64,000 nt of DNA from contig JBGTDU010000161.1 in the NCBI GenBank assembly GCA_041748175.1, positions 18,899-82,898 on the forward strand, written 5' to 3'. A program made the translations under genes and the position numbers. Shown here piece by piece: positions 17,995 through 24,052 of this stretch. The first letter of the stretch is position 1. Every line of letters begins with the position of its first letter. The DNA is from JAHEJB01 sp041748175 (lineage in GTDB: Bacteria > Bacteroidota > Rhodothermia > Rhodothermales > Rubricoccaceae). The notes under the pieces are model-generated. The model worked only from the letters and a program-made list of their open reading frames with translations, did not search any database and was not told the origin of the DNA.

Positions 17995-18897
17995 GTGGCC
18001 GCGTCATCTGAATTACAATTGGAACTCTCGCCCACGCTGCTCCGGCAGCGTATCGACGGGTTTGTGGGGACGTTTTTGGAAGGAAAGAGCCCGGAAACCG
18101 TCGGCACGTATCGGCGGTCGCTCAGCGAATTTGAGCGGTGGTTTGCGGAGCAGAAGCGCCCATTCGGCTTTCGCAAAGAAGATGTGTTGGCCTACAGGAA
18201 GTACCTCTCGGATGAGCGCGGACTCAGCCCAGCGTCCGTTTCAACTTACCTGACGGCGCTGCGAAGGTTTTGCGCGTACCTCGTAAGCACGGGCGAGCTG
18301 GGCGATAATCCTGCGCTCGCGGTAAAGGGGAACGCACGGCCCGTCAGCCATTCCCGCGAGCAGCTGAGCCCCGGCGAAATCGAGCAACTTTTCGAGGCCG
18401 TCGATGGCGATTCGCTGATTGCGCTTCGCGACCGTGCATTGATGGCATTGATGATCTACGCGGGCCTCTCAGAAATTGAACTTGTTCGAGCCGATTGCGG
18501 CGATCTCGATCACCAATTGCTCGGCCTGTTTCTGCAGGTCCGGGGCAAGGGGCGCGTGGAAAAGGACCAGCAGGTTCAGCTGGACGAAGCCGCCGCTGAC
18601 GACCTCGAAGCCTATCTGCGTGCTCGTGGGTTGAGGAAGCCGGAGGATCCGCTATTCGTCAGCCACGGGCATCGTTCGGAGGGCGCTCGGCTCAACACGC
18701 GCTCTGTCCGCAGCCGCATCAATCATCACCTCAAAGCCGCCGACGTGAAGCACGCCGGCATCACCCCTCACTCGCTGACGCACACGGCGGCGCTAATTTG
18801 GTTGAATGACGGGATGACCATCGAGCAAGTCCGGGAGCGTATGCGCCACGGGACCTTGGAGACCACGATGATCTCGTGGCGGAAATGGCAGAGGTAG
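17995..18897 (+). CDS. XerC/D-like tyrosine recombinase lacking key catalytic residues
   Basis: A 300-residue protein with an N-terminal core-binding domain (about 15-115: SPETVGTYRRSLSEFERWF) and a C-terminal integrase fold (about 125-297). Compared with XerD, the lysine of the GKG turn, the box II histidine (TPHSLTH) and the later histidine (RMRHGTLETT) remain. The first arginine (GLR) is serine (YAGLSEIEL), the box II arginine is threonine (HSLTH), and the nucleophile tyrosine is absent (TTMISWRK). It should not cleave DNA by the standard route. GTG start. Three further copies of its 3' end lie at 19238, 20345 and 22673, between cassettes on the opposite strand. Those end WRKKGTATAE-like, whereas this copy ends WRKWQR, so its last codons were replaced. 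Confidence 0.85.
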   Translation: MAASSELQLELSPTLLRQRIDGFVGTFLEGKSPETVGTYRRSLSEFERWFAEQKRPFGFRKEDVLAYRKYLSDERGLSPASVSTYLTALRRFCAYLVSTGELGDNPALAVKGNARPVSHSREQLSPGEIEQLFEAVDGDSLIALRDRALMALMIYAGLSEIELVRADCGDLDHQLLGLFLQVRGKGRVEKDQQVQLDEAAADDLEAYLRARGLRKPEDPLFVSHGHRSEGARLNTRSVRSRINHHLKAADVKHAGITPHSLTHTAALIWLNDGMTIEQVRERMRHGTLETTMISWRKWQR

Positions 18898-18918
18898 ACG
18901 ATTAGTGAATACGTCCTC

Positions 18919-19137
18919 TCAGGCCGCGCTCGCGATTTCGACGTACGCTGAGCGGGTAGATGGAATGGGAATGGGGTAGCCTTCCAGCTTGAGTCCCTCC
19001 ATGTGGAATGCCATTGCGTCACGCATTTCCCTTTCCACTTCTTTTTCGGTGACGCCTGTGGCAACACAGCCCGGTAAGTCCGGGGAGTACGCCGAGAACC
19101 CCGTTTCAGTCGGCTCGATGACAACGAGGTATTTCAT
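18919..19137 (-). CDS. hicB: HicB-family antitoxin
   Basis: A 72-residue HicB-like protein: MKYLVVIEPTETGFSAYSPDLPGC followed by the helix EVEREMRDAMAFHMEGL. These neutralise the HicA mRNA interferase and repress their own operon. It overlaps the end of a hicA remnant by ATGA, the normal arrangement, but that toxin is internally deleted, so the antitoxin is orphaned. It is the first minus-strand cassette gene after the recombinase. Confidence 0.85.
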   Translation of the reverse strand: MKYLVVIEPTETGFSAYSPDLPGCVATGVTEKEVEREMRDAMAFHMEGLKLEGYPIPIPSTRSAYVEIASAA

Positions 19138-19221
19138 TTCTTGAGACCGGCTTGTTTGAGGATGCTATTGTAGGTACCAGCCATCTCTTTTGATCAATTT
19201 CAGTACCTCGCGGACCTTCAT
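19134..19221 (-). pseudogene. HicA toxin remnant with an internal deletion
   Basis: Reads MKVREVLKLIKRDGWYL from ATG 19221, typical of a HicA N terminus. It then jumps out of frame to YNSILKQAGLKK and stop, typical of the HicA C terminus. About 30-35 residues including the catalytic histidine region are missing. Its stop overlaps the hicB start by ATGA. Confidence 0.8.
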
Positions 19222-19237
19222 GACGCAAATTGCGGTA

Positions 19238-19479
19238 GGGCTCCCGGCTCAACACGCGCTCCGTCCGCGGCCGCATCGATCACCGCCTCAAAGCCGCCGA
19301 CGTGAAGCGCCCCGGCATCAGCCCTCACTCGCTGACGCACACGGCGGAACTGATTTGGTTGAATGACGGGATGACCATCGAGCAAGTCCGCGCGCGGATG
19401 CGGCACGGGACGCTGGAAACGAAGATGATGTCGTGGCGGAAGAATGGAACGGCGACGGCTGAGTAAAGGTGTCTGACGG
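19238..19479 (+). repeat. Recombinase 3'-end fragment, copy 1
   Basis: Homologous to the last ~230 bp of the recombinase gene from GGCTCAACACGCGCTC onward. The frame is still open for about 73 codons to TAA 19464-19466, with the same missing arginine and tyrosine (HSLTH, MMSWRK). After the stop it shares GGTGTCTGACGG with copy 2. It lies between the hic cassette and the PIN cassette. Bases 19480-19627 hold no gene. Confidence 0.88.
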
Positions 19480-19627
19480 CTGGTCGAAGGCTACTAATCT
19501 CGGCGGGACGCTCGACCGCCGCTGCCGAGCGTCTACGCCCGAAGAGAATATGGCAGATGTACGATCCGCGATCGGCGCGAAGGCACCCTCGGCGTTGGGA
19601 GCCACATGGGCGTTCTGCAGCCGTGGT

Positions 19628-19864
19628 TCAGAGTTTGTCGTGCTCCTCCGGCTCTATATCTGGTACTGTCGCCAGCGCCGCATCGTACTGCTTTCGATCA
19701 CCACGACCGGCACGCTTTTCTAGATATTCCTCCGTCATCAACGCCGAAGCTTTCTCTGCTACAGCCGAGGTGACGAATTGCTCTACAGATACGCCCTCTT
19801 GTTCCGCCAGTACGGCGAGATAGGCCTGGATTGAACGAGGGAGGGTGATTTGGACAGCGTTCAT
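19628..19864 (-). CDS. Ribbon-helix-helix antitoxin of the PIN cassette
   Basis: A 78-residue protein with an N-terminal strand and two helices (VQITLPRSIQAYLAVLAEQEGVSVEQFVTSAVAEKA), typical of RHH/CopG-like antitoxins, then an acidic tail that may wrap the toxin. It overlaps the upstream PIN gene by 4 bp (ATGA), so the two are translationally coupled, toxin first. Confidence 0.8.
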   Translation of the reverse strand: MNAVQITLPRSIQAYLAVLAEQEGVSVEQFVTSAVAEKASALMTEEYLEKRAGRGDRKQYDAALATVPDIEPEEHDKL

Positions 19865-20289
19865 GGGAGTGCTCCGATCTCAGACAAGAAGGTTCGTGGC
19901 GACACAGCGCGAAGGCCGAACCGTTCAACGCCGGCATAGTCTTTCAGGTTGTGGGTAACGACGAAATCAGCCTGGGCGGCGACCGCCAGTTCGAGCACCA
20001 TGTCGTCGCCAGGGTCTCGAAGCGCAGGCCGCCATAGGAAATAGATCCGGTGTTGCTCTGCTACGGCACAGTGGAAATCGATGACGGCCTCAACCGCGGG
20101 CGAAGGCTCGACCTGCCCGACGACTTCTCGCTTGAGGACGTCCTCGTATTCAAGCACCAGTGGAACCGAAAGATGAAGGTCGAAGAGTCCGCGTCCAACG
20201 AGATCCAGCAGCAGGTATGAAGCTCCGCGTTGGGAACGGAGGCCCGCCACGAGCACATTGGTATCGAGAACGATCTGAGGCTTGTTCAC
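19861..20289 (-). CDS. PIN-domain toxin (putative endoribonuclease)
   Basis: A 142-residue PIN nuclease of the 'putative toxin component, PIN family' type. Acidic active-site residues are visible in VLDTNVLVAGL (Asp near residue 9), in the central glutamate strand (LVLEYEDVL), and in RDPGDDMVLELA with VTHNLKDY. GTG start, which puts the opening at NKPQIVLDTNV. It is the only cassette toxin here, besides ParE, that looks intact. Confidence 0.85.
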   Translation of the reverse strand: MNKPQIVLDTNVLVAGLRSQRGASYLLLDLVGRGLFDLHLSVPLVLEYEDVLKREVVGQVEPSPAVEAVIDFHCAVAEQHRIYFLWRPALRDPGDDMVLELAVAAQADFVVTHNLKDYAGVERFGLRAVSPRTFLSEIGALP

Positions 20290-20344
20290 GGCGCCGAAAG
20301 TACGCCATCATTGAGCGCCAGGGCGTGTGGCCGCAGAACGTGCG

Positions 20345-20612
20345 ACCGATCCGTGGCCCACTACTCGTCGGGGCGCCCGGCTCAACACGCGCTCCGTCCG
20401 AGGTCGCATCAACCATCACCTCAAAGCCGCCGACGTGAAGCGCGCCGGCATCAGCCCACACTCGCTAACACATACGGCGGCACTGATTTGGTTGAATGAC
20501 GGGATGACCATCGAGCAAGTCCGCGAGCGGATGCGGCATGGGACGCTGGAGACGACGATGATATCGTGGCGGAAGAAGGGAACGGCGACGGCTGAGTAAG
20601 GGTGTCTGACGG
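20345..20612 (+). repeat. Recombinase 3'-end fragment, copy 2
   Basis: Matches the recombinase from about the DPLF segment (GATCCG at 20345, with a short deletion) through GGCTCAACACGCGCTC to the stop TAA 20597-20599. It ends WRKKGTATAE and is followed by GGTGTCTGACGG, as in copy 1. It retains the open frame and the missing catalytic residues. It separates the PIN cassette from the ParE cassette. Confidence 0.88.
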
Positions 20613-20621
20613 ATACCGACC

Positions 20622-20930
20622 TCAGAAAGACTCAGAACCCTCGCCTCCGAACTGACGCGACGAATGGAACACCGTCAGTACCTCGACCTTGTCCTCGTCT
20701 GGCAGATGGATGTAGACGATCCGGTAGTTCCGGTGGATTACCTCGCGTAGGCTCTCGTCACCGATCTCCGGCACCACCCGACCCGACGCAGGAAAGGCGT
20801 CCAGGCGCTCGGCCGCATGCATGAGCTTTCGGACCAGTACCTCGGCGTAGCCCGGTGCTGTTTGGGCATGGTATGCGCCGATGGCTTCGAGGTCTGCGCG
20901 TGCGCGAAGCGTCCAAGCTACTTCTGCCAC
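20622..20930 (-). CDS. RelE/ParE-family toxin
   Basis: A 102-residue toxin: WTLRARADLEAIGAYHA, then a helix pair, then SGRVVPEIGDESLREVIHRNYRIVYIHLPDEDKVEVLTVFHSSRQF. This is the full RelE/ParE fold with the conserved R and Y of the C-terminal strands. Family members poison gyrase or cleave ribosome-bound mRNA; the motif favours ParE. It overlaps the end of the upstream antitoxin gene by 13 bp. Probably intact. Confidence 0.85.
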   Translation of the reverse strand: MAEVAWTLRARADLEAIGAYHAQTAPGYAEVLVRKLMHAAERLDAFPASGRVVPEIGDESLREVIHRNYRIVYIHLPDEDKVEVLTVFHSSRQFGGEGSESF

Positions 20931-21121
20931 GAGGCGATCTGCGTTTCGATCCGACGTTTCACTTCCTCGTGCGGGATCGTCTCTCCACGTTGGGCTTGCT
21001 CCAGCCCTTGCTCAATCTTGCTGAGGAAGAGCAAGCGCTCGATGGCGTCGTCGACCGTCGCGTCTTCCGGCAATCCGGAGACGGCCTTGACGATCTGACC
21101 CTTGGTAATGGTAGCAGGCAT
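20918..21121 (-). CDS. Antitoxin paired with the ParE-like toxin
   Basis: A 67-residue helical protein (KAVSGLPEDATVDDAIERLLFLSKIEQGLEQAQRGETIPHEEV), typical of small antitoxins paired with RelE/ParE toxins. It is related to the orphan at 21137. The ATG at 21121 follows the upstream gene's stop by 15 bp, so the three genes probably share one minus-strand transcript. Confidence 0.8.
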   Translation of the reverse strand: MPATITKGQIVKAVSGLPEDATVDDAIERLLFLSKIEQGLEQAQRGETIPHEEVKRRIETQIASWQK

Positions 21122-21136
21122 ACGGGCGGCGGGAGG

Positions 21137-21415
21137 TTAGGCTAGCGAGATACGCTCAGGACAGGCAGCGGTTCGGCCCTTGGCAAAACGTTCGCGGGCT
21201 GTATCACAGCTTGTAGGAACCAGATATTCGTGCCACCGCTTCATATTGTGCTTCGCCGCTTCACGCGGAACGCCGTTTCCTTCCGCAGTCTGCCGCCGCC
21301 CGCGCTCAATTTTCTGGAGCATGTAAACGCGCTCCATCACGTCCTCGAACGTGGTATCGCCTGGCATATCCTCAACGGCACGGAGGACACGGTCACGAAC
21401 GCTGATCTCGGTCAT
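21137..21415 (-). CDS. Orphan antitoxin, paralogue of the ParE partner
   Basis: From ATG 21415, 92 residues. The first about 58 (RVLRAVEDMPGDTTFEDVMERVYMLQKIERG...) align with the antitoxin at 20918. The remaining tail (HEYLVPTSCDTARERFAKG...) is not antitoxin-like and may be read-through after a toxin loss. The stop TAA lies inside GCCTAAC, an RYYYAAC-type core. No toxin of its own is present. Confidence 0.7.
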   Translation of the reverse strand: MTEISVRDRVLRAVEDMPGDTTFEDVMERVYMLQKIERGRRQTAEGNGVPREAAKHNMKRWHEYLVPTSCDTARERFAKGRTAACPERISLA

Positions 21416-21474
21416 CTGAAGGTTGGTTGGGATGGACACCGGATGCTACGACACGACGGGAGAAGCGTTTCCCG

Positions 21475-21513
21475 CTAACGCCGGTTGAAGTGCTCATCAA
21501 GAAGAACCCGCAT
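21475..21513 (-). pseudogene. DUF5615 (PIN-like) toxin remnant, 12 codons
   Basis: Immediately after the DUF433 stop (TAATG overlap) a frame reads MRVLLDEHFNRR and stop. This matches the invariant start of DUF5615 toxins, which pair with DUF433 antitoxins. The TAG stop falls in GCGTTAGCG, a GTTRRRY-like core, as if recombination at that core had cut the gene. Confidence 0.7.
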
Positions 21514-21743
21514 TAGGCGGGCTCCTCCTGGGGAGTAACCTCCAACGCTTCTTCGAGCGCAAGCGACAAGAACGCTTCGGCCTGCTCCCGGCTCACACTG
21601 GGGAAATCATCGAGGAAGGCATCAAGCGTGACCCCGGTTCGGAGGTGGTGAACGAGAGAGTCCACAGGGACGCGAGTGCCGGTGAACACCGGTGTGCCGC
21701 CGAGAATGCCGGGGTGAGAGTGATAGATGTCCGCACGGTTCAT
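21513..21743 (-). CDS. DUF433-family antitoxin
   Basis: From ATG 21743, with CGAGGA seven bases upstream, 76 residues: MNRADIYHSHPGILGGTPVFTG then RVPVDSLVHHLRTG and LDAFLDDFPSVSREQAEAFL. This is the winged-helix DUF433 pattern. Normally paired with a DUF5615 toxin, of which only 12 codons remain here. An upstream ATG at 21761 is possible but less well placed. Confidence 0.85.
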   Translation of the reverse strand: MNRADIYHSHPGILGGTPVFTGTRVPVDSLVHHLRTGVTLDAFLDDFPSVSREQAEAFLSLALEEALEVTPQEEPA

Positions 21744-21789
21744 AAAAGTCCTCGTTTGCATCGAAGTTTTGAACGCACTTTGGAATCGT

Positions 21790-21933
21790 CCGATCCCCGG
21801 GCAGTGGCGTCAATCCGGTATCATCACGTGTTTGTGGGCGCCATCAGGAATGGCGCTCACTTAGGCATAGCGCCGGTCTGCACGGAGGAGCTACGGCCTC
21901 TTGACATTGTGAGTCATATAGGGGTTAGGCGTC
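21790..21933 (-). repeat. Cassette-boundary repeat a (long attC-like)
   Basis: On the minus strand it begins GCCTAACCCCTATATG just after the stop of the 21925 gene and ends about 145 bp later with GGGGATCGGAC, just before the DUF433 gene. Its interior (CTAAGTGAGCGCCATTCCTG ... CCCACAAACA ... GGATTGA) recurs at 22534-22676 and 23840-23977. R'/R''-like ends and cassette placement resemble long integron attC sites, but the right-hand core is degenerate. Confidence 0.5.
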
Positions 21934-22512
21934 TCTAGGAATACTGAACTTCTCCATACGCAGCACAAAGTCGTCCCATTCATCTCCTGTACCGATGTTT
22001 CGTTTATCGGTATAAGGTGTTGAATCGTGCATCGTCGCCGTCTGAATAATAGCAATCATCGCATGATTGATAAAGTTGAACACCAAAGGAATGAATGAAG
22101 GATAAACTCCAATTGAATTGCTAGAATCATGATAGATATTGTGGCGAGCAGTCCCGAACCAACTAAGGAACAGGTCAGATCCGGACGGGCCGCTTTCCCA
22201 CTCATCTTGATATTCCCTGAACCGCTGTAGCCGCAGTGCGGCGTACGGCCGACGCGAGCCTCTGACCATATATCCATCCCGCTCGGCTTGTGAGTCTGCC
22301 TCCTCGAGATAGTCAATCAATACGAAATCAGCGATAGCCACATCTCGTGCCATTTCGCAGGTTACGAACTCGCAAAACGACCGGGCCTCATCCTGCTGAA
22401 CGACTGCCAACTTCTCAAGCATCCGGTAAAGGCCGGTGCTGGACATCTTCAGGCTGTAGATTGTCGGATGCTCGGGGGGAAGAGGGCTGAAAGGATTAGA
22501 GAAGAAACCCAT
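21925..22512 (-). CDS. Hypothetical protein carried as a cassette
   Basis: I do not recognise this 195-residue protein. It is helical, with no signal peptide. It has SPLPPEHPTIYSLKMSSTG near the N terminus, an acidic helix (DEARSFCEFVTCEMARDVAIADFVLIDYLEEA), and SWFGTARHNIYHDSSNSIGVYP in the middle. It is less GC-rich than the housekeeping genes. The ATG stands 22 bp after a GTTAGGC core and the stop 3 bp before GCCTAAC, the layout of an integron gene cassette. It could be a defence or stress gene; no function is claimed. Confidence 0.65.
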   Translation of the reverse strand: MGFFSNPFSPLPPEHPTIYSLKMSSTGLYRMLEKLAVVQQDEARSFCEFVTCEMARDVAIADFVLIDYLEEADSQAERDGYMVRGSRRPYAALRLQRFREYQDEWESGPSGSDLFLSWFGTARHNIYHDSSNSIGVYPSFIPLVFNFINHAMIAIIQTATMHDSTPYTDKRNIGTGDEWDDFVLRMEKFSIPRDA

Positions 22513-22533
22513 TTTCTCGCGGAGTAGTGAAGA

Positions 22534-22676
22534 CGCCTAACCCCTGATAATATCACTCAATCTGGTAGATACGGGATGTTTGTGGGTAGCATAAGGAATT
22601 GAGCTCGCTTAGACGTGATGCGGATTACGTCAGCGAATGGATGCTCTTCCGATAGTAGGGCGTCAGCACGCACACC
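22534..22676 (-). repeat. Cassette-boundary repeat b (long attC-like)
   Basis: Ends on the minus strand with ATTATCAGGGGTTAGGC directly before the 21925-22512 cassette. It shares CGATAGTAGGGCG, the central GAATTGAGC/CCACAAAC blocks and CCCCTGATAAT with repeat c, and the central blocks with repeat a. It abuts recombinase fragment copy 3. Confidence 0.55.
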
Positions 22677-22818
22677 CTGACACACGCTCCGGCACTGATC
22701 TGGTTGAATGACGGGATGACCATCGAGCAAGTCCGTGCGCGGATGAGGCACCGGACGATAGAGACAACGATGATGTCATGGCGAAAGAAGGGATGGGCAA
22801 CTGCCGCGTAAGGATGTC
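22673..22818 (+). repeat. Recombinase 3'-end fragment, copy 3 (shortest)
   Basis: Matches the last ~135 bp of the recombinase: LTHAPALIWLNDGMTIEQVRARM ... MMSWRKKGWATAA, with stop TAA 22809-22811. More diverged than copies 1 and 2 and truncated at the left where repeat b joins it. Bases 22819-22952 hold no gene. Confidence 0.85.
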
Positions 22819-22952
22819 AAATCCTCGTGTGTTGCGGAGTTTATCATCAAGGCGAAGTCACCCCGGTAGGAGAGTTCGAGTGTAACGAACCACTCACCTG
22901 CGACTCCCGAAAGGCCCTTGCTAATTTTCGAGCGGTCGGACATGAGACATTC

Positions 22953-23013
22953 GTCATAACAGACAGCCGTTCAGCCGCACGGCCCCGTGTTGGCTCGAAG
23001 CCGCGGGTTAGCT
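22953..23013 (-). repeat. Probable short integron-type attC site
   Basis: On the minus strand it starts 11 bp after the stop of the 23024 gene: AGCTAAC, spacer CCGCGG, CTTCGAGCC, AA, hairpin CACGG-GG-CCGTG, GGCTGAAC, spacer, GTTATGAC. The L' arm TTCGAGCC pairs with GGCTGAA leaving one unpaired base, as in class 1 integron attC sites. R'/R'' pair through TAAC/GTTA. The 61-bp length and gene-proximal position fit. Confidence 0.62.
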
Positions 23014-23023
23014 GGTGCGGGGG

Positions 23024-23653
23024 CTAGGGCGCTCCATAGATGCGCTGCTCTGCTTCCGTCTGGCGCTCAATCACGCTCTGGAAAAAAGCGTACTGGTTCT
23101 TGTAGAACTCGTCGCCGATGGTGTCGAAGCCGTAGAGGCGTTCCGAGAGCCGCGTGGTTGATGTGTGTGCGATCTTGTTCATAAGCGACGAAGGGTTGTG
23201 GTTGCGAGCAAAGCCTTCGAACGCGGCGTCGAAGAGGTGCCGGTAGCCTCGAAGAGACTCCATCATGAAGTCGGCACGCACCCCTTCTGGCGAGTAATAG
23301 CCGCCGGGTACGTCAAGGAGGGCACGATAGGCGTTGAGGTCTGCCCCGAAGACTTCGTCAAGCGAAGCGAACTGCGCCCAATCTCCGCCCTGCTCGATCC
23401 CCCTTGCTATGAAACCCAAGGCCATCGGAGCGACTTCGCCAGCGTCTTTGAGGTAGGGAAGAGCAGCGAACTCATAGACGCTAGCTGAGTAAGCGGCAAA
23501 CTCGAGAAAGCTGCCGTCCGCGTTTGGGGGCAGGCCACAGTCGGCGGCAAGGATCGTAAGCGCCATGTGCGAGCCCTTCGTGATGAGCTTGCACGCGCTC
23601 TGGATTCGGTAGGGTTCGCGGTCTTCCTGCATTGGCTCGGCGCTGGTTTTCAC
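23024..23653 (-). CDS. Hypothetical protein, second gene of a two-gene cassette
   Basis: I do not recognise this 209-residue soluble protein. It is mostly helical, with ADCGLPPNADGSFLEFAAYSASVYEFAALPYL, a YRALLDVPGGYYSPEGVRADFMMESLRGY segment, and a hydrophilic C-terminal helix. It starts at GTG 23653, overlapping the stop of the upstream membrane-protein gene by 4 bp (GTGA), so the two are translationally coupled. An attC-like site begins 11 bp after its stop. Confidence 0.65.
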   Translation of the reverse strand: MKTSAEPMQEDREPYRIQSACKLITKGSHMALTILAADCGLPPNADGSFLEFAAYSASVYEFAALPYLKDAGEVAPMALGFIARGIEQGGDWAQFASLDEVFGADLNAYRALLDVPGGYYSPEGVRADFMMESLRGYRHLFDAAFEGFARNHNPSSLMNKIAHTSTTRLSERLYGFDTIGDEFYKNQYAFFQSVIERQTEAEQRIYGAP

Positions 23654-23817
23654 AAGGCGACAAGCCCCAAAATGGTAAGCACAACCGCGACGACGAGAAT
23701 AGCCGCCGGGCCGAGTGGGGTTCTGAAGATGGCTGGCTTGTTATGAATCGGCGCGCAAACGCCGGAGAACCAGTAGAAGACGACGACGCCTGCCAAGATC
23801 AACAGGATGAAGCCCAT
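23650..23817 (-). CDS. Small two-helix membrane protein, first gene of the cassette
   Basis: A 55-residue frame from ATG 23817: FILLILAGVVVFYWFSG, a short loop with CAPIHNKPAIFRTP, then AAILVVAVVLTILGLVAL. Two membrane helices. It begins about 22 bp after AGGGGTTATTTGGC, the end of boundary repeat c, and overlaps the next gene by 4 bp. The family is unknown; membrane-plus-soluble pairs can be immunity or transport modules, but nothing proves it here. Confidence 0.65.
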   Translation of the reverse strand: MGFILLILAGVVVFYWFSGVCAPIHNKPAIFRTPLGPAAILVVAVVLTILGLVAL

Positions 23818-23839
23818 TGGATTAACTATGAGGGAAGTG

Positions 23840-23977
23840 CCAAATAACCCCTGATAATACCGCTTAATCCGGCAATACCAGGAACATTGTCGGTAGCACC
23901 AGGAAAGGCGTTCGCCTGGGTATTGTGCCGATCAGCCAATCAGGCGCGCTCCCAATAGTACGGCGCCAGCCCGTCAC
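23840..23977 (-). repeat. Cassette-boundary repeat c (long attC-like)
   Basis: Contains CCCCTGATAATACCGCTTAA and, further on, CCCAATAGTACGGCGCCAGC, both matching repeat b, with the middle block matching repeats a and b. The terminal core reads GTTATTT, a degenerate GTTRRRY. It bounds the two-gene cassette on its 5' side and is the last recognisable boundary of the array. Bases 23978-24052 hold no gene. Confidence 0.52.
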
Positions 23978-24052
23978 GAAACCAGCGTTCGCGGCATCCT
24001 CTTGCCTCCTGCTGCGTGCTTTACGCCGACAAGAGGCCGAGGCCGTCGCCGG

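Noticed and set aside
17995..18897. Recombinase as the integron integrase IntI
   Set aside because: No IntI-specific extra helix, catalytic tyrosine absent, and its 3' end rather than its 5' end faces the cassettes.
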